DNA from: Cohnella cholangitidis
GTDB taxonomy: Bacteria; Bacillota; Bacilli; Paenibacillales; Paenibacillaceae
DNA length: 64,000 nt
Reading direction: 5' to 3'
Assembly: GCF_014107495.1 (NCBI RefSeq)
Contig: NZ_CP041969.1
Span: forward strand, 2,319,501-2,383,500
Part shown: one piece after another, positions 1 through 9,066 of the stretch
Numbering within the stretch: the stretch's first letter is position 1
How the letters are laid out: the number at the start of each line of letters is the position of its first letter
Translations under genes and position numbers: made by a program
The notes under the pieces: model-generated
Seen by the model: the letters and a program-made list of their open reading frames with translations, nothing else
Told to the model about the DNA's origin: nothing
Database searches by the model: none

Positions 1-851
1 CCGATTTTGGACACATGGGAGCTATCGATAAACAATATATCTCCCGCCTCAAGCTCATCGAACAAGGCTATGTCCACATCTTGAAGTTTCTCTGCTACGA
101 TTCGCTGACGTTCTTCTTCCGAGCTCAACAAGGAAAGCAGTCGATCGGGGTACGGCTCGATAAAAGTACAATTCACGTTGCCGTTGCAAAACATAGAATT
201 GGTATCTAGCATAACAGCAGATGAATATCCAGAACCTACCTCTATAATTCTGCGTGGCTTCACGTGCCTAATTATTCCGTATAAACAGAAAGCATCTGCC
301 AATCCAAAATAAAGGTTATCGCCGACGTATCGCAGCCCATTGTTACCGTTCCCACCTACATACGGGAATTCTCTGATATAAACGCTAATCGCTCGCAAAA
401 ACGATAATTGATCGGCCACATTCAAGTCTATGCCAGGCAACTCCGATCGGGTACGATCGAACAATTCGCTCTCCCTGGCTCTAATCTCTTGATTCGAAGG
501 ATATGGAGAATAATAATGCCCATCCTCATACAAACGAAAATAACCGGCGAGAAAGCTTAAATCTTTAATAAAGAAATATTGTCGCCCTTCTTGAAAACCT
601 AGATTATTCAATTGCGAAGAAATCTGGTTTGCATATGAACTAGCAATCAGTACGGCCAGATGATCCGGGTTTTCCTTAAGCAGAGTTTCGGGGCTCTCTA
701 TTTTCTTTCCATTAAACTCCGAGCCCCACTTGTTCGAATCGTTATCTACAAAATACTCTACGTTTAACTCTGGAAACGAATCACACAGCTTGTCGGCGTA
801 ACTGCCAGTACCAAAAATTATGATTTTTTTGCTAGTCGTCTCGTTCATCAT
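1..851 (-). CDS. Class I SAM-dependent methyltransferase with N-terminal PglD-like Rossmann module (3' end outside window)
   Basis: The reading frame is open from ATG at 851 (a second in-frame ATG is at 848) to the left window edge, about 283 residues. The N-terminus reads IIIFGTGSYADKL followed by FVDNDSNKWG, a small nucleotide-binding module like the one fused to other proteins in this locus. After about residue 180 come IIEVGSGYSSAVMLD (SAM-binding motif I) and DILFIDSSH, typical of the Methyltransf_24 group. It starts one base after the pseC stop, so it is co-transcribed with the pseudaminic-acid genes and probably methylates a glycan or protein in that pathway. The substrate cannot be read from sequence, and the C-terminus is missing. 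Confidence 0.8.
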   Translation of the reverse strand, partial: MMNETTSKKIIIFGTGSYADKLCDSFPELNVEYFVDNDSNKWGSEFNGKKIESPETLLKENPDHLAVLIASSYANQISSQLNNLGFQEGRQYFFIKDLSFLAGYFRLYEDGHYYSPYPSNQEIRARESELFDRTRSELPGIDLNVADQLSFLRAISVYIREFPYVGGNGNNGLRYVGDNLYFGLADAFCLYGIIRHVKPRRIIEVGSGYSSAVMLDTNSMFCNGNVNCTFIEPYPDRLLSLLSSEEERQRIVAEKLQDVDIALFDELEAGDILFIDSSHVSKI

Positions 852-852
852 C

Positions 853-2037
853 TCACATTCCACTCCTCAATTGCTGCGCCACCTGAAGAACAGACTGTAT
901 CACGTCTTCCACGTCCTGATCGGACATCTGGGGAAATAGCGGCAACGTCATGGCAGTACGATAGAAGTGTTCTGCATTGGGATATTCTTCACGATCATAG
1001 CCCAGTTTCCGGTAATAAGGTTGACGATAGATCGGAATATAATGGACATGTACTCCGATGTTCATCGAACGCAATAGCTCGAACGCGCGGTCTCTCCCTC
1101 CCATAACGAGCCCTTCATCCCATCTCACAACGTATAAATGCCAGCTGGAATCCGCCTGCGGAAGTTGATAAGGAATCGTGAGACCGGGAATATTCGAAAA
1201 GGCTCGGTCGTACGCTTCTGCGATTTCCCTTCTTCGTTGGATCAAACGGTCAAGCTTATGGACTTGGGAAGCCCCTAGAGCGGCCTGAATATCGGTCATC
1301 CGGTAATTGTAACCCAACTCATGCATCTCGTAGTACCACGGACCGTCGTTCCGCTCTAGTAACTCGGGATCTCTAGTCATTCCATGACTTCTAAACATAA
1401 GAAGACGATCGCGGTATTGTTCGTTATCCGTAACGATCACACCGCCTTCGCCAGTTGTAATATGCTTCACTGGATGAAAGCTGAACATCGTCATGTCGGC
1501 CAGCGATCCTACTCTTCTGTCCGCGTAAGTAGCACCTAGAGAATGAGCCGCGTCCTGGATCAACACAAGGCCGTGATCATGAGCAAGCGTCGACAGACGG
1601 TCGGTTTCGGTCGGTTGACCCGAAAAATCAACCGCGATGATCGCCTTCGTTCTCTGCGTAATCTTCTTGGCGGCTCCGTCGGGATCGATGTTATAAGTAT
1701 CGGAGCGAATATCCGCAAAAACAGGAGCGCCTCCGCAATATAACACACAATTGCTGCTAGCAAGGAAAGTGATCGGAGTCGTGATAACTTCATCACCAGG
1801 GCCAATTCCAGCAGCATAACATGCTCCATGCAATGCCGCGGTGCCGTTGCTAAAGGCGACCGCATACTTCGCGCCCGAGTATTCGGCGATCGCTCGCTCG
1901 AACTTGTCGATAGCGGGTCCTTGGGTTATGTAAGGACTTCTTAGCACCTGTATGACAGCCTCGATATCGTCTTCGTCAATCATTTGTTTGCCGTAGGGAA
2001 GAAAAGTGTCTCTAATCGGATGCTTTGGTTCAGTCAT
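853..2037 (-). CDS. pseC: UDP-4-amino-4,6-dideoxy-N-acetyl-beta-L-altrosamine transaminase (PseC)
   Basis: PLP-dependent aminotransferase of the DegT/DnrJ/EryC1/StrS family, 394 residues, the usual length. It is expected to put the 4-amino group on the PseB product, the second step of pseudaminic acid synthesis in the cytosol. Visible features are the PLP-contacting Asp162 in QDAAHSLGA and the Schiff-base Lys191 in FHPVKHITTGEGG, a motif characteristic of PseC within the family. It ends one base before the methyltransferase start and follows an epimerase. PseB, its substrate supplier, lies about 20 kb upstream in the same direction, an unusually wide separation. GGAGG lies 13 bases before the ATG. 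Confidence 0.93.
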   Translation of the reverse strand: MTEPKHPIRDTFLPYGKQMIDEDDIEAVIQVLRSPYITQGPAIDKFERAIAEYSGAKYAVAFSNGTAALHGACYAAGIGPGDEVITTPITFLASSNCVLYCGGAPVFADIRSDTYNIDPDGAAKKITQRTKAIIAVDFSGQPTETDRLSTLAHDHGLVLIQDAAHSLGATYADRRVGSLADMTMFSFHPVKHITTGEGGVIVTDNEQYRDRLLMFRSHGMTRDPELLERNDGPWYYEMHELGYNYRMTDIQAALGASQVHKLDRLIQRRREIAEAYDRAFSNIPGLTIPYQLPQADSSWHLYVVRWDEGLVMGGRDRAFELLRSMNIGVHVHYIPIYRQPYYRKLGYDREEYPNAEHFYRTAMTLPLFPQMSDQDVEDVIQSVLQVAQQLRSGM

Positions 2038-2062
2038 GTCCGGTAAATAGCCTCCATCCGGC

Positions 2063-3010
2063 TTAAATTAAATTTGTCAATCGTATCCACTGCTCCGTAC
2101 GACGAATACCTTCCTCCAAGGATACTTCCGGTTTCCAGCCAAGAAGACTATTCGCTTTTTCATAATTACAAAGCAACTTTTGGATCTCGCTCTGCGGATG
2201 AATATGCTCAACGTGAGCAATGCGAGATTTATCCCCGACGATAAGCTCCGCAAGATCGTTAATGGTGATATCGCTTCCTAAGCCAGCATTAACGATCTCG
2301 CCGTCGACCTTATTGGAATATCCAGCTTCGACGACGAAACGGGCGCAATCTTCAACATACAGCAAGTCACGGGTCTGTGTACCTTCTCCGTAAATATTGA
2401 GGGTTTTCCCGGCGAGCTTGTTTTTGATGAAAATAGCGACAACCCCGCCCTCTCCGCCCGTTTTCTGGAAGGGACCGTATGTATTGAATGGACGGATAAC
2501 GACTGTCGGAAGCCCATAAGCATAGTAGTAAGACAGCACCATATTCTCTGCCGCGATCTTGGCGCCGGCGTAAGGCGACGCCGGTTTAATGGGGTGGATT
2601 TCCTTAATGCCTTCTATATCGTTGCAACGATCGTACACCATGCAAGTGCTCATGAAGACGACCTTAACTTGATGCTTCCGACACTGCTCAAGAATATAGA
2701 ACGTACCAAGGGTATCATTATTGAAAGTGGTTCTTGGATCATCAATAGAATCTTGAACGTTAATAGACGCGCCCAAATGATAACAAACATCGAAAGAATG
2801 AGCGGCAAATAAATCAGCCAATAAAGCTTCATTCATCAAGGAACCATGTATAAAGTCTATCAGACCCGGATGGGCTCTGAACTCTTCGATATTCACTTCG
2901 CGTCCATTAGATAGATCATCCAATATCCATACGGCATGTCCGTCGTCCAGCAGCCTCTTGGCCACCCATCTTCCAATAAATCCGGCTCCGCCGGTGAGTA
3001 GGATATTCAT
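2063..3010 (-). CDS. NAD-dependent epimerase/dehydratase (extended SDR)
   Basis: Extended short-chain dehydrogenase of 315 residues that acts on a nucleotide sugar. The cofactor motif GGAGFIG is at residues 7-13 and the catalytic Tyr147-x3-Lys151 in SPYAGAK, with STC near residue 121-123 as the Ser/Thr partner. Overall it resembles dTDP-glucose 4,6-dehydratase and UDP-sugar 4-epimerase relatives, but nothing fixes the substrate. It is not PseB, which is present elsewhere and has a different active site. It sits between the frameshifted SDR and pseC, so it probably provides an extra sugar or a modified intermediate for the flagellar glycan. Confidence 0.85.
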   Translation of the reverse strand: MNILLTGGAGFIGRWVAKRLLDDGHAVWILDDLSNGREVNIEEFRAHPGLIDFIHGSLMNEALLADLFAAHSFDVCYHLGASINVQDSIDDPRTTFNNDTLGTFYILEQCRKHQVKVVFMSTCMVYDRCNDIEGIKEIHPIKPASPYAGAKIAAENMVLSYYYAYGLPTVVIRPFNTYGPFQKTGGEGGVVAIFIKNKLAGKTLNIYGEGTQTRDLLYVEDCARFVVEAGYSNKVDGEIVNAGLGSDITINDLAELIVGDKSRIAHVEHIHPQSEIQKLLCNYEKANSLLGWKPEVSLEEGIRRTEQWIRLTNLI

Positions 3011-3071
3011 TGGCAGCCTAACCTCTCAATCTTTTATTTAGAATGTATTAAATGAATAGCTACACTTTGTT

Positions 3072-3796
3072 CTAGATCGTTCCGTTATCTACGCGAATTA
3101 CCGTCCCCGTTATGGAACGCGACTTCTTCGAGAGCAAGAACAATACCGTACCTGCCACGCTTTCCACGTCCGTTTCTTTCTTTAACGAAGTTCTTTTGTA
3201 AATACGTTCCTTCTGTTCCGGCGTTAGAGAAGCGCTCATAGCCGTCTCCATAAATCCCGGAAGACGCAATTGGAGCGTATCCCCTTGCTGCCCCATTCCC
3301 TGGCAACGTTAAGAGAAAATGCTTCCATGGCGCCTTTGCTTGCCGCATACATGCTTAATCCTTTGTATCCCGTATGCGTGCTTACGGAAGAAATATGGAC
3401 GATAGACCCTTCAATGTGGTTAAGCAACATATCCCGTATCGCATACTTCGTTAAGTTCATCGCGGAGAATACGTTAACATGAAACATCTGCTCCAGATTC
3501 TCCATGTTTAGGTTGGATACGATGTCGTCATAAGCCGCCGCAGAATTATTCACTAAACCGTATATCGGTCCTATTTTGCGAATTTGTTGCAAATAAAGTT
3601 GCTTGATTCCGCTTGAATTCGACAAATCAAAAGAAAGATGCTTGAATCTATCGGGATATTCCGCTATTAGCTGATGGATCGGCTCTTCCGATGAACGGCT
3701 TATTCCGATTACTCCATAGTCGGTGTCCGACAGGATTTGGGTAACGATTTCTTTCCCCAGCCCCTTAGAGTCCCCCGTGACGATAATCCACTTCAT
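3072..3796 (-). pseudogene. SDR-family oxidoreductase, split by a one-base frameshift
   Basis: The first part, from ATG at 3796, has the classical SDR signature: TGDSKGLG at 7-14, Ser136/137, Tyr150 and Lys154 in MYAASK. At SNCV the frame breaks near 3260-3265; the shifted frame continues PGFMETAMS and runs to the stop at 3072, including SITGTVIRVDNG, the normal SDR C-terminus. The span is 725 bases, and adding one base gives 242 codons (241 residues), the standard SDR length. The upstream AMP-ligase overlaps its start by four bases. It resembles 3-ketoacyl-ACP reductases, and with an ACP next door it may act on a carrier-bound acyl group. Either a recent mutation or a sequencing error; the latter is favoured because three other genes show the same defect. 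Confidence 0.85.
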
Positions 3797-5037
3797 TTTC
3801 TAGCCTTCTTTCCCGTTCTGGTAGTTAGAACTTCTTCTACGAACGTGATGATCCGAGGCACTTTCCATTCCTGCAATTGGAGCGACGCTGCCTGTTTGAT
3901 CGTTTTTTTGAGCTCTTTCTCTTCAATGCCATGTTCTTTCACGATATCCGCGACAAGAATCATGCCGGTTACGCTATTTTCCTTGCCTTTTACTAACGCA
4001 TCAACAACGCCTGGAACCTTCATCAATATATTTTCTACTTCTATCGGATTTACTTTGTATCCGCCGACGTTAATGAGATCCGATTGCCGCGATAGGAACT
4101 TGAAACTAAATCGATCGAGTTGTTCCACCAGGTCGCCCGTATTAAACCATTCCCCATCCAGCGCCAAAGACTCCGAGGCTCCCAACAACGCTCGATGAAT
4201 GAATAATCGGTTCTCCTTGATGGTTGCATAAGGCTGTATCGATTCCGGAATGTGGAATATATCGCCTCTCGCGACAAACAAACTCCCCGCTTCCGTAGAC
4301 GCATATATATTTCTTATAATCGCCTGAGGAAAGATTGGCTTGAATACATTCTCTAAAGCCGAATCGTACTTCTCCCCGCCGAAAGCGATACTTCTCACGC
4401 CGGTAAAGACTAGGTTATTAAGATAATGGACAGTATTTCTATAGAACGTCGCCGTGGCCGAAATATGGGTGATTGAATATTTCTCGAAAAGCTGGGGAAA
4501 ATTCTTAGGTTGCTCGTCAAAAAAATAAACCATCATGTTTCCGTTCAGCAGGGCTTGAAAAAACACTTGTAATCCAGCCATATGAGTCGGGTTATAGGCA
4601 AACGCCCAGTTGGCCCCATGGAACTTATCGCTTACTTTAATATTCCTAGTTAAAGTATGAAAAGAATGGCTTACCTTTTTGGGTCGTCCAGTCGTACCGG
4701 ACGTATATAAGGTCAAAGTCCATTTTTGATTTTGTTTAATTCGAAGGAACAGATCGTCCGTATCCTTAACGCAAATCCGCATATCCGCTTCAGCTGTGAC
4801 TGATAACGCATGCTTCTCAATCCCGAGGTTTTCGAGCTCTTGCTCGGAAAAATCGCCGTCGAGCAGTTCAAGGGAATAATCGTATACCAAGCTATGAATG
4901 ATCGATAAGAATATTTCATAGGGCCTGTTATGTTCGACGTATAAGTAGGGGCTGTAACGCCTTTTACTATTCAGATCCTCGATTAACTTGCCATACGTAT
5001 ATTGACGCTCCCCATGAACTAGAAAGATAGGCTCCAT
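3793..5037 (-). CDS. AMP-dependent acyl synthetase/ligase
   Basis: Adenylate-forming enzyme of 414 residues, shorter than the common 500-residue acyl-CoA ligases. The P-loop-like A3 motif YTSGTTGRPKK is at 111-121; later come YASTEAG, EWFNTGDL, the hinge region SRQSDLINVGGYKV, and the C-terminal TRTGKKAR motif carrying the catalytic Lys. It should activate a carboxylic acid as the acyl-AMP and load it on CoA or, more likely here, on the adjacent acyl carrier protein encoded three bases upstream. It overlaps the SDR gene by ATGA. The acid is unknown. This is part of an acyl-activation block inside the pseudaminic-acid locus. Confidence 0.88.
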   Translation of the reverse strand: MEPIFLVHGERQYTYGKLIEDLNSKRRYSPYLYVEHNRPYEIFLSIIHSLVYDYSLELLDGDFSEQELENLGIEKHALSVTAEADMRICVKDTDDLFLRIKQNQKWTLTLYTSGTTGRPKKVSHSFHTLTRNIKVSDKFHGANWAFAYNPTHMAGLQVFFQALLNGNMMVYFFDEQPKNFPQLFEKYSITHISATATFYRNTVHYLNNLVFTGVRSIAFGGEKYDSALENVFKPIFPQAIIRNIYASTEAGSLFVARGDIFHIPESIQPYATIKENRLFIHRALLGASESLALDGEWFNTGDLVEQLDRFSFKFLSRQSDLINVGGYKVNPIEVENILMKVPGVVDALVKGKENSVTGMILVADIVKEHGIEEKELKKTIKQAASLQLQEWKVPRIITFVEEVLTTRTGKKARK

Positions 5038-5040
5038 TGG

Positions 5041-5265
5041 TTATTTCCCTTCAATCCGCGAAATGATCTCTCCGATCGTCTGAACGATGCCGTTCTCGAA
5101 AATGTCGACTTCATATTCAGCTTCGATCCGAACCGTTAATTCGGCTAACATTAGAGAATCCATGTTTAAGTCGTCTCTTAAGTGCATGGAATTTTCCAGA
5201 CTGTCGATCGGCTGTCTTCCGGACTCCTCGAACATATCGTTTACTATCTCTAATAATCGCTCCAT
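5041..5265 (-). CDS. Acyl carrier protein
   Basis: A 74-residue acidic carrier protein. Ser37 in the motif NMDSLMLAEL is the expected attachment site of 4'-phosphopantetheine, and the length and helix pattern match ACP/PCP domains. AGGAGG eight bases before the ATG gives a strong ribosome site. The gene directly precedes an AMP-ligase (three-base gap) and an SDR, a trio that together could charge and reduce a carrier-bound acyl group. It is not a housekeeping fatty-acid ACP: the sequence is divergent and no fab genes are nearby. It probably serves a dedicated sugar-acylation step. Confidence 0.88.
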   Translation of the reverse strand: MERLLEIVNDMFEESGRQPIDSLENSMHLRDDLNMDSLMLAELTVRIEAEYEVDIFENGIVQTIGEIISRIEGK

Positions 5266-5289
5266 TGAACCCGCCTCCTGATGATATAC

Positions 5290-5829
5290 TTAGTCCTCGA
5301 ACCGTCCAATATATTTCTTGAATTTAGCAGACTTCAATTCCCACTGATCTTTGGCTAGCTCCAGAAGATAAACATCATGAAATTTATCATACTTATAAAC
5401 GTGTTCTTTATAAACGCCTACGTCTCTATATCCATGAAGTTTATGAATTTTCATGACGTTGTCGTTGCCTTCCATCACTTCGGCCGTAATCTTCCGTAAG
5501 TTCCGCTCGCTAAACACATAATTATATAAGTAAGGAGGAATAATTCCCCCATAAATTCTATATCTCTCTTCACCGATATAATATCCCCAGCTAGTCCTTT
5601 TGTTCGTCTCGTCGATTCCGTTCAACGAAATAACGCCTACTAAAACGCCTTTTATGGATATGACCCAGTACTTATCCGAGGAAGATTGCGAGATTCTCGC
5701 ATGCCACTTTCTCTGATTGTCCAAATTATGCTCTATATCGTTGTACATATACCGAGTGACGTCGGGATCCGTTCTCCAGCCTAAGACTTGTTCGAGGTGG
5801 CACTCTTGCAACTTGACGAATTCGAACAT
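5290..5829 (-). CDS. pseH: GNAT N-acetyltransferase, PseH-like
   Basis: GNAT-fold acyltransferase of 179 residues, similar in length and pattern to PseH: N-terminal LQECHLEQVLGWRTDP, central GVISLNGID, and the acetyl-CoA binding strand and helix around GYYIGEERYRIYGG. PseH N-acetylates the 4-amino sugar made by PseC. Because an ACP and an acyl-ligase follow directly, the donor could instead be an acyl-ACP. The start at 5829 is chosen because GGAGGG lies five bases before this ATG; an in-frame TTG at 5841 would overlap that site. It is the only PseH candidate in the locus. Confidence 0.75.
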   Translation of the reverse strand: MFEFVKLQECHLEQVLGWRTDPDVTRYMYNDIEHNLDNQRKWHARISQSSSDKYWVISIKGVLVGVISLNGIDETNKRTSWGYYIGEERYRIYGGIIPPYLYNYVFSERNLRKITAEVMEGNDNVMKIHKLHGYRDVGVYKEHVYKYDKFHDVYLLELAKDQWELKSAKFKKYIGRFED

Positions 5830-5861
5830 GACACCCTCCAACTAATGGTTTTGAATCGGAT

Positions 5862-6662
5862 TTAGAAAGCTTTAACCAGTTTCGGAGCTTCCGATACGAT
5901 CTCTCCGTCTAAATATCGATCCACAATATCGTTGTCGAAAGTATTGTAAATTAACCTGAGATGCTGCGGCATCCAGTCCGCGGACATGAATAACTTTCCG
6001 CTGCTCTTCTGCGGTACCGCAACGATCGTCTGATTATTGCGAACAAGCTTCAAAATGCGGATCAAATCCTCCGCGACTTGCTTTACGGCATTGCAAGCCA
6101 CGTCATGGATACCTTCTCCCCGACTAAGCATCGGTACGGAATGATGAATAATATCTCCTCCGTCCAGCTTCGAAGTTAGATGATGGACCGTCATTCCCGC
6201 CCAGTTCGGCTTCAGGAAATAAAATGGCCAGAACAGAGTCGTATTGCCTCTATACCATGGGGAAAGGCCTCCGTGGATGTTCCAGGCCCGTTCAGGCAAA
6301 ACGGCCAGCATGTCGTCATTCAGTTTATGAATGCCATAACTAAGAACGGTATCCGGATTCATAGAGCTTACCCATTGAGCCGTCTCTTGGCTATTCAATT
6401 GATCTAACGTTACTTGTTTAATAGGAATTTTATTAAAATAATCGAGCTTAATAGCGCCAAATGAACGCTGCTCCGCATGATCACGATCTTGGAAATGCCG
6501 AATGAAATTATTTCCATCTATTTCCGGCCAGCTAGAAGAAGGACTCGGCACGAATTCCTCGCGCTTCTCGATCAACAATCCGTCGAGCAGTCCTTCGTCG
6601 TATAATCGCTTAGCGACATGCAAATGCCTAGGGTGTGAGCCGGTCATGAAAATCGTAGTCAT
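5862..6662 (-). CDS. Formyltransferase-family protein (sugar N-formyltransferase or similar)
   Basis: 266-residue protein with the formyltransferase catalytic fold. The key Asn128 and His130 lie in NIHGGLSPWYRG, and Asp167 in LDGGDIIHH corresponds to the catalytic Asp, as in Fmt, PurN and sugar N-formyltransferases. The Fmt C-terminal tRNA-binding domain is absent, so it is not methionyl-tRNA formyltransferase. It likely transfers a formyl group from N10-formyl-tetrahydrofolate to an amino sugar. It overlaps the upstream DUF4910 gene by four bases (ATGA). It fits a flagellar glycan with a formamido group, but the acceptor is unknown. Confidence 0.82.
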   Translation of the reverse strand: MTTIFMTGSHPRHLHVAKRLYDEGLLDGLLIEKREEFVPSPSSSWPEIDGNNFIRHFQDRDHAEQRSFGAIKLDYFNKIPIKQVTLDQLNSQETAQWVSSMNPDTVLSYGIHKLNDDMLAVLPERAWNIHGGLSPWYRGNTTLFWPFYFLKPNWAGMTVHHLTSKLDGGDIIHHSVPMLSRGEGIHDVACNAVKQVAEDLIRILKLVRNNQTIVAVPQKSSGKLFMSADWMPQHLRLIYNTFDNDIVDRYLDGEIVSEAPKLVKAF

Positions 6663-8005
6663 ATAGAAGCTCCCTTCTCAAAATACGGCCCATCTATTAT
6701 CCCTTTTTCAGTTAATAGCTTAACGTAAGGGAGAAGCTTATCAATTCCGCAACGACACAGGTCGGCGATCTCGCTTAATGAATGCTCTCCGTCCGCATAG
6801 TTAAGAAAAGTCAAAGTTCGATTTAACTGAACACGATTATCTTCGATATGATTATTCGACCGTACAAACGTGGAAGAGGAGTTCATATCCGGGTATAAGC
6901 CGTGTTTATCGAGCTTAACCTCCCCGTAAGGAAAACGGTTAACATAATATCCTTCCGCTTCGTTGGCAAGGAGTATCTTTTCCAAGTCGTCCACGCTTTG
7001 CTGCAGCGCTTCAATCGTCATCGATTCCTTAGTATCCAAGGAATTGTGATAACCGGGGTATACCCCGTAAACCATACGCGACATCTGACCCACGGGTAAA
7101 TTAAACCCTGGAGAACAATATTGGCGCTCGTCCGAACCGTGTTCAGGCGTAAAAATTCGCGAATTGCCTTCCAGAGAATCTTTGGCGATCATTTGTTTCC
7201 ATATCCGATCAATTGGGTTGCGTCCAGAACGGGAGAACTTGTAGCTCAATATTTCATTTCCGCCTATACACGTCAGAACAAGTCCCGCATGCAAATTTCG
7301 CTTTAAGTGATCGCCGAAACGATGCAAGTACGCAATGCTTCCAATCGTTTCGGGTACAAAAACGAATCGATAAGTAAACCTGCGATGCTGCCATTGTGCT
7401 ATCCGCTTGTATAAAAATGCCGCAACAAGCGGACCGCTCAGTTCATTATTGGCCAAGGAAGGATGGCAAATATAACTGCTGATAAGCACTTCGCGCTCGG
7501 ACTTACCCGGCAAAACAACATGTCCATAGTTCATCTCGCCCTGAATAAACGAACTATCGATAAACGCTTCGTACTCCCCTTCCGGTAATGCTTCCAATAC
7601 CTTATGAGGAATGCAGAACCCCCATCTTCGTTTGTAATAGGAAGTGACGTAGGGGATCGCTTCCGGAAGATGCGGAACCGTGTACAAGTGCTTCTTCAAT
7701 TCTGCAAGGGACAACTTGGCGTGAACGGGTTCGCTATAATTAACGATGTGCAAATTCGAAATCTTAAAATCGGCGATCACGTTGCCTTGAGGATCTTTTA
7801 ACCAAGCATCGCGGATAACCCACTCTTGCGGGACCTCCCAATCGAATACTTGAGTACCCGTCGGCACGGCAAGTTTCTCAAGCGGGAGATGTTCGGATAG
7901 CAGTGAAAGAGTTTCGCGGAGCCCTTCCCCTGTAATGCTTCGGCAGATCGGAAATAGTCGGTCGAATAATTGATTTATTTGCATGAATTCTTCATGTTTG
8001 TCCAT
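6659..8005 (-). CDS. DUF4910 domain protein, aminopeptidase-like with C-terminal winged helix
   Basis: 448 residues. I recognise the DUF4910/DUF2172 type: N-terminus DRLFPICRSITGEGLRETL and a zinc-peptidase-like core with SSYICHPSLANNELSG, VPETIGSIAYL and GSDERQYCSPG. The C-terminal 80 residues look like a winged helix (DGEHSLSEIADLCRC). Family members often sit in nonulosonic-acid and other surface-sugar loci. The M28-like metal ligands suggest hydrolysis of an amide bond, perhaps on a sugar intermediate, but the role is not established. It is eight bases downstream of pseI and overlaps the formyltransferase, so it is clearly part of this operon. Confidence 0.82.
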   Translation of the reverse strand: MDKHEEFMQINQLFDRLFPICRSITGEGLRETLSLLSEHLPLEKLAVPTGTQVFDWEVPQEWVIRDAWLKDPQGNVIADFKISNLHIVNYSEPVHAKLSLAELKKHLYTVPHLPEAIPYVTSYYKRRWGFCIPHKVLEALPEGEYEAFIDSSFIQGEMNYGHVVLPGKSEREVLISSYICHPSLANNELSGPLVAAFLYKRIAQWQHRRFTYRFVFVPETIGSIAYLHRFGDHLKRNLHAGLVLTCIGGNEILSYKFSRSGRNPIDRIWKQMIAKDSLEGNSRIFTPEHGSDERQYCSPGFNLPVGQMSRMVYGVYPGYHNSLDTKESMTIEALQQSVDDLEKILLANEAEGYYVNRFPYGEVKLDKHGLYPDMNSSSTFVRSNNHIEDNRVQLNRTLTFLNYADGEHSLSEIADLCRCGIDKLLPYVKLLTEKGIIDGPYFEKGASI

Positions 8006-8012
8006 ATTCGTT

Positions 8013-9065
8013 CTAGAGCAGCTCCCAAGAAAGCGGAGTCCCTTTCTTAATATCTTCTTTCGCTGTTTTGCCTAGAATCCGCTCTAAGTACTTAGTCGGC
8101 AGACCAAGTCCCGGACGAATCGCCCGAACGTTCTGTTCGCTAAATATTTCCCCGGCCTTCATATTTTCAGCCACGTATAGCGAACGTCGATATTTCAAGG
8201 AATTTTTTTCGGCATCCGTTGCGCCATAAGAAATACGTCCGAGCGATTGCCATGCCCTTTCGGTTTCAACCGAGAGTGATTTAAATTCCTGCGGCTCCAA
8301 TGAAAAGGTGGAATCGACTCCGCCGTCTGCCCTAGAGAGCGTAAAGTGCTTCTCGATTATTCTTGCGCCCAAGACTACGCTAGCAACGGCCGTTCCGACA
8401 CCCATCGTATGATCGGACAGGCCTATCTGGCATTGAAAGAGCTGCTCCATATGAGGGATGGTCGCCAGATTCGAATTGACGGGGCTAGACGGATACGTGC
8501 TCGTGCATTTCAACAAGATAAGGCTTGTACAGCCCGCTTCTCGGGCAGTATTCACGGTTTCATGCAACTCCGCGACGGAAGCCATTCCCGTAGAAATAAT
8601 AAGCGGCTTCCCTGTTGCCGCGGCTTTACGAATTAACGGTAAATCCGTATTCTCGAAAGATGCGATTTTATAGGCGGGAACCTCAAGCGATTCCAGAAAC
8701 TCGACCGCGCTCGCGTCGAAGGGAGTACTGAAAGCCAGTATCCCTCTTTCCTTGCAGCGGTCGAAAATCGGCTTATGCCATTCCCAAGGGGTATAAGCTT
8801 CCTCGTACAGCTTATACAACGATGTTCCTTCCCATATATTATTCGAGTCGGAAATAAAGAAATCTCCTTCGTGCACATCCAATGTCATCGTACTTGCGGT
8901 ATACGTCTGAAGCTTGAGCGCATCGGCTCCGGCATCGGCCGCAGCATCGACGATGGCCAATGCCCGCTCCAAGGATTGGTTATGATTGCCTGACATTTCG
9001 GCAATGAGAAAGGGCTTATGGCCTTTACCTATTAAACGGCCTGCAATCGCAATGTCTTGAATCAA
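8013..9065 (-). CDS. pseI: Pseudaminic acid synthase (PseI)
   Basis: NeuB-family enzyme of 350 residues that condenses the 6-deoxy-diacetamido sugar with phosphoenolpyruvate to give pseudaminic acid. Residues 21-29 IAEMSGNHN mark the PseI subgroup (LegI and NeuB have EAGVNHNG). The TIM-barrel domain runs to about residue 280, and a C-terminal SAF (antifreeze-like) domain contains AIRPGLGLPTKYLE. It is one base from pseG, consistent with a tight pseF-pseG-pseI unit. A second NeuB paralogue (LegI) is encoded at 52537-53625. Confidence 0.95.
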   Translation of the reverse strand: MIQDIAIAGRLIGKGHKPFLIAEMSGNHNQSLERALAIVDAAADAGADALKLQTYTASTMTLDVHEGDFFISDSNNIWEGTSLYKLYEEAYTPWEWHKPIFDRCKERGILAFSTPFDASAVEFLESLEVPAYKIASFENTDLPLIRKAAATGKPLIISTGMASVAELHETVNTAREAGCTSLILLKCTSTYPSSPVNSNLATIPHMEQLFQCQIGLSDHTMGVGTAVASVVLGARIIEKHFTLSRADGGVDSTFSLEPQEFKSLSVETERAWQSLGRISYGATDAEKNSLKYRRSLYVAENMKAGEIFSEQNVRAIRPGLGLPTKYLERILGKTAKEDIKKGTPLSWELL

Positions 9066-9066
9066 A

